A stretch of 64,000 bases of DNA from Cordilura impudica (GCA_963682025.1 OY821521.1:199763026-199827025); one strand, 5' to 3'; counted from the first letter of the stretch, positions 1 through 12,117 are shown. Notes: a model not told the origin generated them from the sequence alone. Numbers and translations: made by a program.

Positions 1-693
1 AAATTTATTATTGCGTGTGATACAGTTTTACCCAATGCCCTAAACTGATATACATTGCAGTATGATAACATAGGAGTATTTGGAAATATTAAAAATGTAA
101 AAATAAAGGTAAAAGATACATTAAACAGAATTATTTAATAATAAATGATCATTTCAGCAGTAGAACTAAAATTCTAATCGTATTCATATCTTAACAAACG
201 GTATATGAATATTTGCTGTATCTAATTTCATTATTCTCTATAAAAATAAAAAATCTTTATTTTCGATCTTTTGCAACATCTTTGAAAGTACTTTGCAATA
301 ACTTCCAAATATTTCAATATAAAGTACTAACTAACAGTATAAAGTGAAGTCATACTGAAAAAAATACCTTTACGGTGCTTCGAAAGTAGCAGTGGAAAAT
401 TTTCTATCCATTCTGTCTATTCTTCCAAAAATTTCATTATAAATTTATCGTGACATCCTATTACGAAATACCAAGCGTGTATTAAATTCAACATATTTTG
501 ACTTATAAAAAAACATCAAAAATCATTTTTTACAACTCCCAAGCACTCTACTTAGAACAAACCTCCAGGATCCATAAAAGACAACTTCCGTCCAATCACC
601 AACCCGTGTTAAATATATTGGAGCTGATTATATTTTTCACTGCATACAGTATACTAGTTTGGGATCGTTTTCATTTCTTTGGCTATTCATTTT
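1..693. other. AT-rich DNA, no gene recognised
   Basis: Unique-looking AT-rich sequence. The only open frame over 60 codons (498-704 +) has no recognisable domain and runs into the repeat that starts near 694. I see nothing else here. Confidence 0.6.
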
Positions 694-1540
694 ATACCCT
701 ATAGCACAATATGGGCATTCCTCCATAATATCGATCCACCCAAATTAACTTTTTTTTTTGAGCCCATATAGCGATGTCCGTCCATCCGTCCGCCTGTTCG
801 TCTGACAGTTCTTTTGTCCTTCCGTCCATCTGTCTGTCCGTCCGTCCATCCGTCTTTCTGTCCATACATCTGTCCGTCCGTCCCTCCGTCCCTTCGTTTG
901 TTCTCCAACCATTTGTGTGTCCGTCCGACCTTCCATCCGTCTATCCGACCATATGTCCGTCCGTTCATTTGTCTGCCCGTCCAGGTCTGTGTGTCCATTT
1001 AAATCTTGTAATATGATTATATTTTAACGAAATTCGGGACATAAGGTTTTATCGTCCATAGGACGAACCTTGTTGAAAATGATGAATATCGGTCCATGTT
1101 TATACCTAGTCCCCATAAAACTTACCCCCATGAGATCGACTTAAATTGCCATAAGATCCGAATTATCATTATTATTATTATTACCGTCAAATTGGGCTTG
1201 TATATGTTTATTACATCGATTAATCAATAGGTTAAAAATAAACCGTGGAGGGCAATTCTGAGTAATAGCCGCTATATCTTCATATATTTCTTCTCCATCT
1301 CCATATATTTCTTTGTATATGTCTTTGCTAAAAATAAGTGACTTTTGGAAAAATCCGGTCAGGATCGGAGCTTTTTCCCCTATATAGCCCCACATAAATA
1401 TAACATCATTTTATTACCTGCGGGTAAAAAAAATTAAAAACAATGCCACTCAAATTTGGTTTATGTTTATTTTCTATACCCAATTAGTTGAGACTTTTCT
1501 TTAATTGCATGGTATAAGGTATCTTATTTGTTTTTTGCTG
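694..1540 (-). repeat. Family P dispersed repeat, copy 1
   Basis: First of about ten copies in the window of a repeat I call family P. Full copies are about 780-800 bp. They begin with ACAAGTAAGAAAATTATAGT followed by the palindrome GTCGGTCTAGACCGAC, contain a (GGAC)n tract, and end in CCACATAGTGGTATAGGGTAT. Here the element is reversed: TATACCCTATA at 694, an expanded (TCCG/TCTG)n tract at about 774-1000, then segments matching the other copies around 'catgtttatacctagtccccat' and 'ttttctatacccaatt'. Open frames across the tract (699-1016, both strands) are translated microsatellite (PSV/TDG-rich), not genes. The class is unknown; no coding sequence is seen in any copy. Confidence 0.75.
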
Positions 1541-1655
1541 GGTCTATATGTATTTCATTCAAAAATTTTAAATAAAATAATGAAAAAATTAAAAAAAAAA
1601 ATTATTCGAATTTTAATTATCTTTTTAATATCCTCCAGTATTTATTTCTCTATTA

Positions 1656-1664
1656 TTTTTTAAT

Positions 1665-1731
<67 letters not shown>

Positions 1732-1737
1732 CTTTAT
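1656..1737. repeat. (TTTA)n microsatellite
   Basis: About 20 uninterrupted TTTA units in otherwise AT-rich DNA. Nothing coding nearby. Confidence 0.95.
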
Positions 1738-1905
1738 TTATTTTATGTTTTTGTTTTAAACTTTTGTAATCAAATCGCTAAAATTATTTATAATGTGATA
1801 ATATTAATAACTCAAATTCAAATTGCCATAATATTTTTTATTCAAATTAAAATTATTTTAACATTTTTTCATTCGTTATTTATTTACAATTACTTTTAAT
1901 ATTTA

Positions 1906-2396
1906 CTAGCAAAGCCCAGCCCTAGAAATTCGAGTGCAAATTCTAGGAAAATTTATTTTTTTCATTTAATAAAAATTTTTATAAGAGCCTTAAGGTATGC
2001 TTATAAATTTTAGCCAATTCACAATTCAACACTTTATAAATAAATTTCATTAAATTTCATTATAAAAATTTGTTGAACACACAGAGGATATATAAATGGG
2101 TTTGTTAATAAAAAATTTCTAGGAAAAATTATTTTTTCATTTAATAAAAAATTTTATAAGAGCCTTAAGGTATGCTTATCAATTTTAGTTAATTCACAAT
2201 TCAACACAGGGCTTTTGATATTTATAATAACCGCGCACACAGTATGTGTTAGTAGCAAGTTTTAATGAGAATTATTTTAAAAAAAACAATGCTCCGGACG
2301 GTGCAAATCTGTAAATCTGGTGGAAATAAAAATCGGTTGTTAACTACAATTTTTATATGGGTCACAAAAAATCGCCGTGCCAAATAATATTATAGA
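1906..2396 (-). mobile_element. Hel-A non-autonomous Helitron, internally duplicated copy
   Basis: A reversed copy of the small Helitron I call Hel-A. Its 3' end is at 1906 (CTAG, preceded on the plus strand by A). Next to it is the terminal hairpin box, partly degraded to GCCCTAGAAATTCGAGTGC. Its 5' end at 2396 reads TCTATAATATTATT on the minus strand, with a T just outside. Ends of TC...CTAG between A and T, with a hairpin near the 3' end, are Helitron hallmarks. A segment of roughly 180 bp from the hairpin-proximal side ('tttctaggaaaa...gccttaaggtatgctta') occurs twice (about 1940-2010 and 2115-2185), making this copy longer than the usual 375 bp. Confidence 0.75.
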
Positions 2397-2875
2397 TTTT
2401 TTATGAAAATTTTTATTTACTCAAATCTTATAGATTTTTAACAGTGAGATAACCAATATGTACGTATGTATATCTCTTTCACTTCTTTGGCTGTAAATCT
2501 GATTTTTAAGAACTATACAAAAATTTCAAAATTAATGTATTTTTTTAATTTGAATTATGTTTTACATTTTTTCCATTATTTATTTTTAATTTTATTATAT
2601 TTTATAAAAATTAAAAATCTAATTTTCGATCTTTATCATTTTAATGATTGAGTTTGAAATTATTCAGGCTCAATATCATTTATTTATTTTTCCTCGGTGA
2701 ACTTAAGACAATATTGTTCGTCATTATTACGAGCACGTTGGTCGGGCATAATTTTGCCAATTTATGGCTTTATGTATGGAAACACCCCTAAAAAATCAAA
2801 AATTCAGTGTGTTTTTTGTAAAAATTCAGTATTCATTTAATCAAATTGTTTACTTTGTCATATATTTTGTTTATA
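2397..2875. other. AT-rich spacer with a short shared box
   Basis: No gene recognised. The box at about 2645-2675 (GATTGAGTTTGAAATTATTC then AGGCTCAA) recurs almost exactly at about 9190-9218, so both are probably remnants of one small dispersed element. Its outer ends could not be defined. Confidence 0.5.
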
Positions 2876-3293
2876 TCTATAATATTAAGTAAGACGATTT
2901 CTTGTGACCGATGCTTTGTTCCACAGGGTTCTCCTTATAATCGTATGTATCTTATATAAAAGGTATTTCTTTCTAGCTTTCCACCAGATTAACAGATTTT
3001 TAATTTTTAAATTTTTTTGTAGTGAAATGCATTTGAAGTTGTATACAAATATACATTGCTATGTGTGTGTTTATAAAATTTGTTAAAGAGTTTGCCACAA
3101 AAATAATGAGTGTGTTTTCTTCATTCACAATAATAATTGTGTTGATTTCAAAATCCACTTTGGACATAAACCAATATTTAAACAGTGTTGAATTGTGAAT
3201 TGGCTAAAATTGATTAGCATAACTTTAGGATCTAATTGAAAAAATAAAATTTCCTAGAATTGCACTCGAATTTCGAGGGCTGGAATCTGCTAG
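2876..3293 (+). mobile_element. Hel-A non-autonomous Helitron
   Basis: Forward copy. The 5' end is TCTATAATATTAAGTAAGAC after an A. The body carries the family sequence 'gaccgatgctttgttcc', TGTGTGTTTATAAA and 'gtgaattggctaaaattgat'. The 3' hairpin box is GCACTCGAATTTCGAGGGC, then GGAATCTGCTAG. The base after CTAG is A rather than T, so the target site has mutated or the end has shifted. No coding sequence. Confidence 0.8.
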
Positions 3294-3470
3294 ATTATTA
3301 TAAATATTGTAATAGATCCATTTATGTAAACACAAAACCCTGGCTTAGGGTATCAAAGATTCGGCATTGTGGAATTTAACACTCTTACTTATTTTTTTTT
3401 TTAATTTTTGTATATAAATCGCATGTATTTTGAATAATGTGATTGATATTTTTTAATATACAAGCAAATT

Positions 3471-3777
3471 CCAGCACTCGAAATTCGAGTGCAAATTCTA
3501 GGAAATTTTCTTTTTTCATTTAATAAAGACCCTAAAGTATGCTTCACAATTCAACTCTTTTTAAATGAAGAAAACAAACTCAACACATTAACATAAACAC
3601 ATTAACAAATTTAATAAACACACACATAGTATTGTGTAACTTTATGTATGTGGTAGTAGCAACTTTAAACGATCATAACTCCAAAAAAATATTCCAGACG
3701 ATGAAAATCTGTAAATCTGGGTAAATACCTTTCAAATGATAAATTTTTTGTCAAAATCGCCTTGCCTATTAATATTA

Positions 3778-3778
<1 letters not shown>
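3471..3778 (-). mobile_element. Hel-A Helitron, 5' end expanded into (TAT)n
   Basis: Reversed copy. The minus-strand 3' end is GGAATTTGCTTG (CTAG changed to CTTG) next to a perfect GCACTCGAAATTCGAGTGC hairpin box. The minus-strand 5' end (TAATATTAATAGGC) runs straight into a (TAT)n tract at 3775-3812, apparently an expansion of its own TATTAT motif. A second TTAATATTATAGAT-like end lies near 3884-3897, so the original boundary may be there. Confidence 0.75.
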
Positions 3779-3811
<33 letters not shown>

Positions 3812-3812
3812 T
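3775..3812. repeat. (TAT)n microsatellite at a Helitron end
   Basis: About 12 TAT units that continue the AATATTATA motif of the adjacent Hel-A 5' end. Confidence 0.9.
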
Positions 3813-3899
3813 AGATATTTATTATAATTAAAATTACAATAAATCTTAAGTCTAAAGCACTAGCAACTTAGGTTATCGGCTTAATTAATATTATAGATT

Positions 3900-5695
3900 A
3901 ACCTGTTTTTTAATTATTTAATTTTTTTTTTCAATTACTGTATTCAAATCTTAGAGATTTTGAATACTTAGATAGACAGTATGTAAACGTTTAAATAAAT
4001 TTATATATTTATGATATAATTTTTTTTAATTACAAAACACAAAATGTTTGCTGGGTAGCTGGAGCCAGTTAGATGAATGGTATGTACCTTGTTTATGTAT
4101 TCCTTTACCATTTAGTCACGTTTTGTAGCTGTTGTTGTTTTAGAGTCTTTTTCAATTTAAGAATTTATTTTTCATCTTATATCAAATTGTCACCATAATT
4201 ATAACAACAACCTAAAAATAACAACAATAAGAGTGGCTCCATAAAACAACCAACACACAGAAACAATAAGAAATATATACAACACATACTCATACATATA
4301 AATGTACAAATAGTGTTGGCTTTTTAATATATTTATAAGAATGGATGTTTGAATGTATGTGTGTTTCTAGGATAGTGTACAGCAGTTGGTGTTATGATTT
4401 TAAAGGCGTTGTTGCTTTTTCTGTGGGACACATTTTCTAATTTATAGCAAATTTGCCAGAAATAATGAAGTGTCTTAAAAATATGATTTATTAAGAATTC
4501 AGTTAAATAAGCATCAACGGCAGGCCGGAGGGTGGGTGTTTTTTTTTTTTTTTTTTGTTTAAGTAAACAATTGTATTTACAGGAAGAATATGAAAACGTC
4601 ATCATTTCATTTTGCTACTTCGAAGGAAATTTTTTATTTATGGAAATGGTTCTAATTTCAAACAATTTTGCTGGTTGTTTGCATGTATGTGTGTTATTTT
4701 CGTGTGGATAATTGGGAAGTAGATTTTCTGTCAAAGACATTACAGAAATTTTGAAATATTTTATATATAACTATGGAAAATTTGCGTAGAAAGCAATTTA
4801 GAAATATGTTTGGATTCAGGAATTAAACTGTAATTATCACAAAATTTATTTGAAAAAAAAATATTAAATTTATAACATAAAAATATTAAAAAAAAATATT
4901 GAAGCTGTTAGTTAAGAAATGTTTACTTAAATGTGGAAACTAGAAAAGATAAAAAAAATTGGTTATATTAAATGATCATAACAAACTTAAGTAAATTTTA
5001 AAAAAATCCAACATTTGAAAAAAAAATCACAATAACAAAAAATATTCTCCCAAATCTTTTTTATATTATTGTTTAGTCTCTAGAACAACATATAGGGTAT
5101 TTAATAATTCATTATACTAATTAAGTCTCTTCTACCTTTTTGCCATTAAACTTCTGATATGAAAAATAAATTACGGCAAACTAGAAGACAATAGATAACA
5201 AAATTCCAGCAATAATGAAAAGTTTAACAAAATGTTTATTAAGGTAAACAAATAAGGATATTAAAACATAAATTATTCTTGGTAATTAATCATAATGAAA
5301 AATTATATTATATACTCGTACCTTAAAGACGAAATAAAACTGAATAAAATAAATAAGAGTTTGCTAAGCTCCTCATTTTCTATAGCAAACTTATAAATCC
5401 ATCTTAGAAAATTAATTTAAGTCTTAAGAAAATTATAAAAAAATATATAAAAAAATTGTGATTTTCTCAATAGAAATTTAATTACAGTTAAAAAAAAATG
5501 TGGGTTGAGCGTCTTGGGCTACTAAACGTTGTACTGAGATATTTCTTATACATGAGATGAGCTTTAAATGGGAAATTTTTTTAAAATTTTGTTCTAAACG
5601 TAAGCTGTAAACATGTATATCAGCCTATTATTATAATTCTTTTATGGATTACACCAGACCTACCTTTTATTACATTAAGCAAAATCTTATATCAC
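3900..5695. other. AT-rich intergenic DNA
   Basis: No domain recognised in any frame. The 90-codon minus frame at 4333-4605 has a lysine run from a poly-T tract and no family resemblance. Contains homopolymers (poly-T at 4539) and scattered CAACAA-rich stretches only. Confidence 0.6.
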
Positions 5696-5699
5696 TCTG

Positions 5700-5800
5700 T
5701 GGTCAGGACATAATGAGTTCATGCTGATGTTTGTAACTACCAATAATAATTGACCCAGACCCACCTTCAAACTGATCGACTCAGAATCATTTCGTATTTT
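5700..5800 (-). repeat. Family P fragment
   Basis: About 100 bp matching the right end of family P in reverse: a CTGTGGTCAGGACATAATGA-like start, TGCTGATGTTTGTAACTACC, CAGACCCACCTTC and GATCGACTCAGAATCA. The remainder of the element is missing. Confidence 0.65.
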
Positions 5801-6593
5801 ATATTTGTATTTATTTATTAAATATGATTTTCCATTACAACAAGACAGAGTATCCTATAAATTACAGTAATAAAAAAGTATAATAAACTGTTAAATTTTT
5901 AAAAATAAAAACTTCATCCATTGATATAAACAAAAATACCAAAACAGCTATGCAAAGATTGTGATGGAACAATAAATTTACAGCAAATCATGTGAAAAAT
6001 CTCAGTTCAAAATTAAACAAAACAGTGGTTGAAATGTAAATTAAAAAATTTTTGAGCTGGTGGAAGCTGTCGAATTCTATTCGAACGAGTACTCAAATGA
6101 TTAAAGGTAATTTATGTTTTTTTTCACATGTATGTAGTTATTGGATCTTCACATAGAAAAAAGTTAATGTTTCTACATAAATTCGAAAATAAATAAATAT
6201 TCATATTCATTGGCTTAGAAAACCTTAAGCAATTATTATGAGATCTGCAGTCTCTCATTGCAAGCATCATATATAAAAGAGGATGTGCAAACTGCAATTT
6301 TGTGAACATGAAACTGATAATGCGAGAGTGACAAATCTCAGAATGTTCATTTGGCATAGCATGGAACATGGATCACAGTTATGGACAAGAGAGACAGATC
6401 TCAGAATGTTCATTTGGCATAGCATTGAACATGGATCACAGTTATGACAAAGATGAAAATTTTACGATAAACAGCCATTTTCAGGGTTGACAAATATTTA
6501 CTAGAAGAGTTTAAAACGTAATATCGAAAAAACATTTTAGAAGAAAATATGAAACTAAAATTGTAAAAAAAAAATACAACATATTATATATTA
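5801..6593. other. AT-rich spacer
   Basis: No gene recognised. It holds the 63-bp direct duplication listed separately and otherwise unremarkable AT-rich DNA. Confidence 0.55.
6323..6448. repeat. 63-bp tandem duplication (2 copies)
   Basis: The block starting ATCTCAGAATGTTCATTTGG occurs at 6335 and again at 6398 and extends through GGATCACAGTTATG with one or two differences, so the period is 63 bp. The overlapping minus-strand open frame (6124-6369) shows no domain. Confidence 0.85.
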
Positions 6594-7841
6594 CTAGAAG
6601 ATTCCAGCCCTCGAAATTCGAGCGCAAATTCTAGGAAATTTTATTTTTTCATTAAAGACCCTAAAAGTATGCTAATCAATTATAACCAATCCACAAATCA
6701 ACACAAAAAACAAACTAATTTTTGTGTGTTTGTACATTAACCAATTTAATAAACACACACATAGCATTGTATAATTTTATTGTATGTGTTAGTCAAGGTT
6801 CAGAAAATACACACATGAAACACACAATGTTCGGTTCAAAAGCAGCCAACACATATCTTTATTTTCATATCAATTATGTACGTTTCTAAATTTTCTACGG
6901 TGCCCAACACAACCATGACTGTGTTCGTTTTAATATTTCTTTATTTACACGAACATTTTTGTATCACATACTTTTTGTTTCAATCACACATAAAGCACAC
7001 ATTTTTCAGTGTTGCTTTATTTGAAGTTCATGTTGTGGTACGTGTACTGAAAAAAAACACAGAACATGTACAATAAACAGGTTCGAGTTCAGTTATATTT
7101 TAAGTCGTGTTGTGGCTCGTGTAGCCAGAAAAAACAGAACATGTACAATAAACAGGTTCGAGTTCAGTTATATTTTAAGCCGTGTTTAAAAAAACACAGA
7201 ACATGTACAATAAACAGGTTCGAGTTCAGTTATATTTTAAGTCGTGTTGTGGCTCGTGTAGTAAGAAAAAACAGAACATGTACAATAAACACGACTTAAA
7301 ATATAACTGAACTCGAACCTGTTTATTGTACATGTTCTGTTTTTTCTCACTACACGAGCCACAACACGACTTAAAATATAACTGAACTCGAACCTGTTTA
7401 TTGTACATGTTCTGTGTTTTTTTTTCAGTACACTCAAAAATGTGTGCTGTATGTGTGATTGAAACAAAAAGTATGTGATACAAAAATGTTCGTGTAAATA
7501 ACGAAATATTAAAACGAACACAGTCATGGTTGTGTTGGGCACCGAAGAAAATTTAAAAACAAACATAATTGGTATGAAAATAAAAATATGTGTGTGTTGG
7601 TCTAAGTTATGTTTGTTTACATATATGTACGAGTTTTTTATTCAGTGTGTGTTTTTTTCTGAACTCTGGTGTTAGTAGCAACTTTAAATGCAATTTACTC
7701 AATCAAAGGAAAAATTTAAAATTCTGTAAACCTGCAAAACGGCTAAAAAGAAATACCTTTCAAATAATATACGTCTGGTCAAAATCAGGATAAAACGGTA
7801 GAACAAAACATCAGTCACAAGAAATAGCCTATTAATAATAA
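6594..7841 (-). mobile_element. Hel-A Helitron split by a nested MITE
   Basis: Reversed Hel-A copy. The minus-strand 3' end GAATCTTCTAG at 6594 is followed by T, and the hairpin box reads GCGCTCGAATTTCGAGGGC. The body runs to 6793, stops inside the family motif TATGTGTTAGT, and resumes at 7669 with GTGTTAGTAGCAACTTTAAA, continuing to a worn 5' end near 7841. Undisrupted copies elsewhere (for example at 34630) confirm that TGTTA(G/C)TAGCAACTTTAAA is the contiguous family sequence. The interruption (6794-7668) is a separate element, so this is a clean nested insertion. Confidence 0.85.
6794..7668. mobile_element. hAT-type foldback MITE with 8-bp TSD
   Basis: An 875-bp element lying exactly between two copies of the 8-bp sequence GTGTTAGT (6786-6793 and 7669-7676). 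Its ends are inverted: CAAGGTTCAGAAAA on the left and, reading in from the right, CAGAGTTCAGAAAA. An 8-bp target duplication with short CA-starting terminal repeats is characteristic of the hAT superfamily. The whole element is a long palindrome, with arms of about 6794-7290 and 7291-7668 that share GGTGCCCAACACAACCATGA. Each arm holds direct repeats of a block of about 65-70 bp containing ACATGTACAATAAACAGG and TTCGAGTTCAG. Open frames at 7066-7299 and 7226-7566 are translations of these repeats. No transposase is present. Confidence 0.85.
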
Positions 7842-8214
7842 TTTGGAATAACAAAATAAAATTTTTTTGTAGGAGTACACAAAGTTTTTTATTTATATTT
7901 ATGAACTTTTTGCTTTTAAATTAATTTATCATCATAATCATTGCCTTTATTTTATTTTAAAAAATAAGAAGCGGTAAAAAAACCTTTTTTTGAATGTATG
8001 TGGTGGCCCTGAAAAGGGCCTTTTTTCTATTTTTATAGTTTGTGACCATGGAGAAGTCCTTTTGTATGTTGAATAAAATCTCTTTTATCTTGTGACCTTG
8101 AAAATGTCATTTAATTAATAATATATTAATTATATATTAATTAATTTTGAACCAACCGTTGGCTACTTTTTAAAATAAGACGATCAACTAATGTTTTTGA
8201 GCTTTTATACAACA
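7842..8214. other. AT-rich spacer
   Basis: No gene or recognised repeat. A TTAATATATTAATTATATATTAATTAA stretch near 8115 is simply AT palindromic. Confidence 0.5.
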
Positions 8215-8692
8215 AACAGTTATATAAAAATCAAGAAGCGCTCTTCGATGTAGTATGAATGGATCGTTTCCATCGAACCATGTAGAGAACTCCTTCGATG
8301 TAGCCATATTCTGGTCGATTGTAGTAATTATTGTCTGCTTCAAGTTTATTATATGATAATTTGTGGGGAAGAATTTCGTTTAAATCGAAAAGAATTTGTT
8401 GTAATATTTGGATGCCACTAAAATTTTCTCCAGATTATAAGCCTTGTTCTATACAAAGGTATATAGGGTATATCTGCAATGCAATGAAATGCTGCTTCTT
8501 TCTTTAGCAGCTTCAATCCCACACATTCCGGAGTGAAATGCAGATTGCATACACGATCTTGTGTGTTAGGATTGAAAGATTCGTCCAACTTTACGTTCGT
8601 TTTCCATACAGCTGCATCCTTCGTTGGAAAAAAATTTAAAAATGTGTTTCGGAAAGAGCACAATTTTTGACGCACTTAACCATTATTAGCTT
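8215..8692 (-). pseudogene. THAP zinc-finger gene remnant
   Basis: Minus-strand translation shows a THAP domain (C2CH DNA-binding zinc finger). It starts with MVKCVKNC from an ATG near 8690, then passes a frame change in the ACACATTTTTAAATTTTTTT homopolymer. It continues as FFPTKDAAVW, RVCNLHFTPE and GLKLLKKEAAFHCI. The CxxxC pair, the FP, the W and the VCxLHF motif stand where THAP domains have them. The frame continues to a stop at 8418. In another minus-strand frame, 8215-8405 still looks coding (NNYYNRPEYGYIEGVLYMVRW-like), which suggests the gene body continued there. No intact reading frame joins these parts. THAP domains occur in host regulators and in P-element-type transposases; this cannot be separated here. 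Confidence 0.65.
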
Positions 8693-11482
8693 AGAATTTA
8701 CACCTTTATGAATAAGACTTAATTTAAAAAGAAATTTTTTAACTCACCGTATCCAAATATAAATATATTTTTGGTTGAAAATTTACTTCAGCTCTCCTTA
8801 GGCAAATGACACTTTATTTTTAAATATCTTTTTAAACTTGTTTTCACTTTGCACTCACTTTTTCACAATATTTCTAAATCGGAAAATATTTTCCCTTTTT
8901 TATATAAATAAGTTATAAATCAATATATTAAAGCAAATTCAAAAAATATTAATACAAATTTAAAATTTTCAATTCCTTTTTTAATATTTTTTTATTTTTT
9001 TTTTTTTTTTTTTGGAAATTTTTCAACAACTTTCTTCTGAAGTAAGAACTTTTATATAAGATTTGATTTTTAAATTTTTTATTTGTTTTCAGTGATTTTT
9101 TTTTTTACAAGTAGGAAATAGTTTTCACACTACACATTCACATACACCTTCCGCACAAACCAAAAATTTTTAATAAAAAATTATATTAACGATTGAGTTT
9201 GAAATTATTCAGGCTCAAGATCAAATGTTTTTACTTTAAATAAAGCAAAAACATTGGCACATTTGTTTCAAAAAATTGATCTATATTCTGCATGACAGGT
9301 TATACAGCTGTTTCAGGAAATTGTATTGTTATAACGCTTTAAAAAATTTTCAGTTTACTTTCTTTTATCACAAAATTATAAACAAAATTTTCCCAAAAAG
9401 ATGCTGTTATACAGTGTTATTACAAGTAGGCTTAGAAACTGTAGAAGTGATTTATTTAAATTTTTAGAAATAAAGCACAAGTATATAATTACAAAATATT
9501 CATGCTTAAACAAAAATTTTTGAATAAAATCGATTTCAGAATACCCGTACCGACCTCAAATGAATCTGTAAAAATTCTTAACTCTTTTTGGGATATATGA
9601 TTTCAAATTCATTTTAGTTTGCACTCTTAGAGGCTTTACAGACTAAAGAAAAGGCAAATTTAATTTAGAAACAAACCTGCTACAGTCACATTTTGATTTT
9701 GCATTTAAGTTTTTTTTGTGGTCGTGGCTAGAAAGAACTATTACAAAAATAATTTGAAAATTTCAGGTTTTCATTGTCACTTATTACGGAAAATATCTTT
9801 TCAATACAAGGAAAAATCTACAAATTTAAAGTGTGAAAGAAAAACATTTCAAATTTAAATATAGTTTTTTTCTTCTTTAAGACATACTTTATTTACAGAT
9901 ATATGTATGTATATTACAGACAAGCTGACATTTTAGATTTCAATTCAAGTAATACTCCTGCTCCTGAGCTATCAAAAAAAGAAAACAAAATATCCCCGAA
10001 AAGTTTCCGAACAAAATGTCAATTATTTGTGTTGTCATTATTATTTAGATCCCTTCCAATAAATATTGCTATATTGCGTCATATTTTATTTGTCAATGAA
10101 AATATTACAAATACATCTAAATATGAAATCAAAAAAAATTGTAATGGGTAAGATGGCATCGGTAGGGTATTTTTATTGGTGGTGAGTTGTCAAACACATT
10201 CCTTTTACTTTCATTTATTCGAAAAATCTCTTCCAATCCAGTACATATGTTCCAACTTACAAACAAATAAATGTCAGTCAATTTTGTTAGGACATTGTTA
10301 ATGACAATTAAAGATGTCATGCCAGCTATATAAAATATTTTGATAAAGAAGAAAAGACAGGACGATTTTTTTTTTTTTTTTTTTTGTAATATTTATATAT
10401 TACCCCAAAAATTATTTGAACGACATTTTCGTATTTTATCACTCAACTTGTATTTGTAGAATATATGACTTTTATGAACACACTTTTTGAATCTGTCATA
10501 CATTGCATATAGATATGAAATAAATTTTTATTATAATTCATCAACTGAAGCATGAAATCAAATAATTTTAAAATAAATAAGACTGTGCTAGTTGAAAAAT
10601 GTAACAAGTGGGTTTAACCTAATTTGAGTACGCTGAATCCAGTGAAGCCAGCTTGCCTCTTAGAAACAAGGATTTTGAGATAAAAAATTTAGTTCCAAAG
10701 ATTCTTGTAATCAAACTACAGGTCGGTACATCAATTTGTATTGAGCAATGATGAAATTTGAACAAATCCGTTCATTTTTAGACCTAGTGCACGTATAATA
10801 TTCAGACACTTAATATAAAATATTAATCATACGCCTGACAAAAATTATGAAAAGTTCAGAGATCGTATTTATTATTTTCGTTTCATTTTTGTTTTTTGTA
10901 TTCATTACAAGCTGAATACATAGTTTTATTTCTATAAAAAAAATCAACCACATTGTCCACAAATTTGATAATAATTTAAATCTAAAAAAAAAGTTTTTTT
11001 TAGAAAAATATATTTGTTTATGTAAAACAAAGGAGGTTTTTTTTTATTACCGATTTATACCCCCGCACTACTCTACAGAAGATGTATATAGTTTCTCATA
11101 TCATTTGTAACGCATCGAACAAGGGAATCACGATCACAACCTCAATAACTCCGTTTTTTTAAAGCGTTTATTAACATCCGTAAAGAGTTGCTATATAAAA
11201 TCATCAAAATTGGACCAAAGCGTCATGAGATTCAAATGAAAATGTGGAAAAAAACTCTTGCAAAAATAAAAATGTTCATTGCGTGTTTTGCTTTTCTTAA
11301 GAAGTGTACATATATCTTGTAAATCTTCTTATTTTTGTAGTCACTGAAGTTGTGGCATTTGCTTTTTGAGGGTATGTGTATTGTTACACTGCAGGTATCA
11401 CATTAGCCTAGATAAGTATTGTTACATATTTGTTTATCATTATCATAATATATTAAAGAAAATTGCCAATATGAAAGAAAAC
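8693..11482. other. AT-rich intergenic DNA
   Basis: No gene recognised. Minus and plus frames near 9903-10320 are open but match nothing I know. A shared box lies at about 9190-9218 (see 2645). The segment at about 11050-11240 resembles the interior and end of another dispersed fly repeat (TATACCCCCGCAC, then GTTTGTAACGCATCGAA-like bases with a C-to-T loss), but I could not define its ends. Confidence 0.45.
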
Positions 11483-12106
11483 CAAATAAGAAAATTATAG
11501 TTGGTATAGATGTAGAAAATAAGCATAAACCAAATTTGCGTGGCATTGCTATTAATATTGTTGCCTTCGGATATGAAAACGTTTATATCGCATGTTATAT
11601 TAACATGGCGACTAGATCGAAAAATTGGCCGATCCTGACCATATTTGGTTAGGTCACTTATTTTTTGCAAAAAAAATATACAAACCAAAGTGAAGATCGG
11701 GAAGCAGCTTTATATAGGGGCTATGACTAAGAATTGTCCTATAGGATTTATTTTTAGACAATGATAAATGAATAGAATTAACAGAAACCAACCCAATTTG
11801 ACCGGGATAAATATGATAATTTGGAAATTATGGCAATATAAGTCGATTTCATAGGGGACATTTGTGTGGGGACTAGGTCTGAACATGCACTGATTTGCAC
11901 TAATTTCCGTAGGCTTTATCCTATTGCCGATAGAAGCTTATATACCAAATTTCATCAAAATTTATTCATAGTTGCGACTTGAAGTTTGATACAAGGTTTA
12001 ATTGGACACACAGACGGACATCGCTAAATCGTCTCGGAATGTATGGTAGTTACAAACATCAGCACAAAGTCAGTATACCCTGACCACATAGTGTATAGGT
12101 TAAAAA
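11483..12106 (+). repeat. Family P copy with internal deletions
   Basis: Starts CAAATAAGAAAATTATAGTTGG, proceeds through the shared 'aaataagcataaaccaaatttg' and 'gaccatatttggttaggtcact', a very short CAGACGGACATCGCTAAATC (the (GGAC)n tract is nearly absent), and ends GACCACATAGTGTATAGGTTA. The palindrome after the start is deleted. Minus frame 11443-11688 is a reading of repeat sequence. Confidence 0.8.
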
Positions 12107-12117
12107 TATAATCCCTA

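Noticed and set aside
699..1016. Overlapping open frames on both strands rich in P/S/V or T/D/G/R
   Set aside because: They translate the (TCCG)n tract of a family P copy and have no domain.
7080..7225. GGTTCGAGTTC resembling a tRNA T-loop / B box
   Set aside because: No matching A box or cloverleaf at the right spacing; it is part of a repeat unit in the hAT-type MITE.
7066..7420. Regular direct repeats that might suggest a CRISPR-like array
   Set aside because: The repeats are in a palindromic MITE in eukaryotic DNA, have no unique equal-length spacers, and no cas genes are present.
7066..7566. Repeated peptides with RTCTINRFEFSY-like units on both strands
   Set aside because: They are readings of the tandem subrepeats in the foldback MITE, mirrored because the element is a palindrome.
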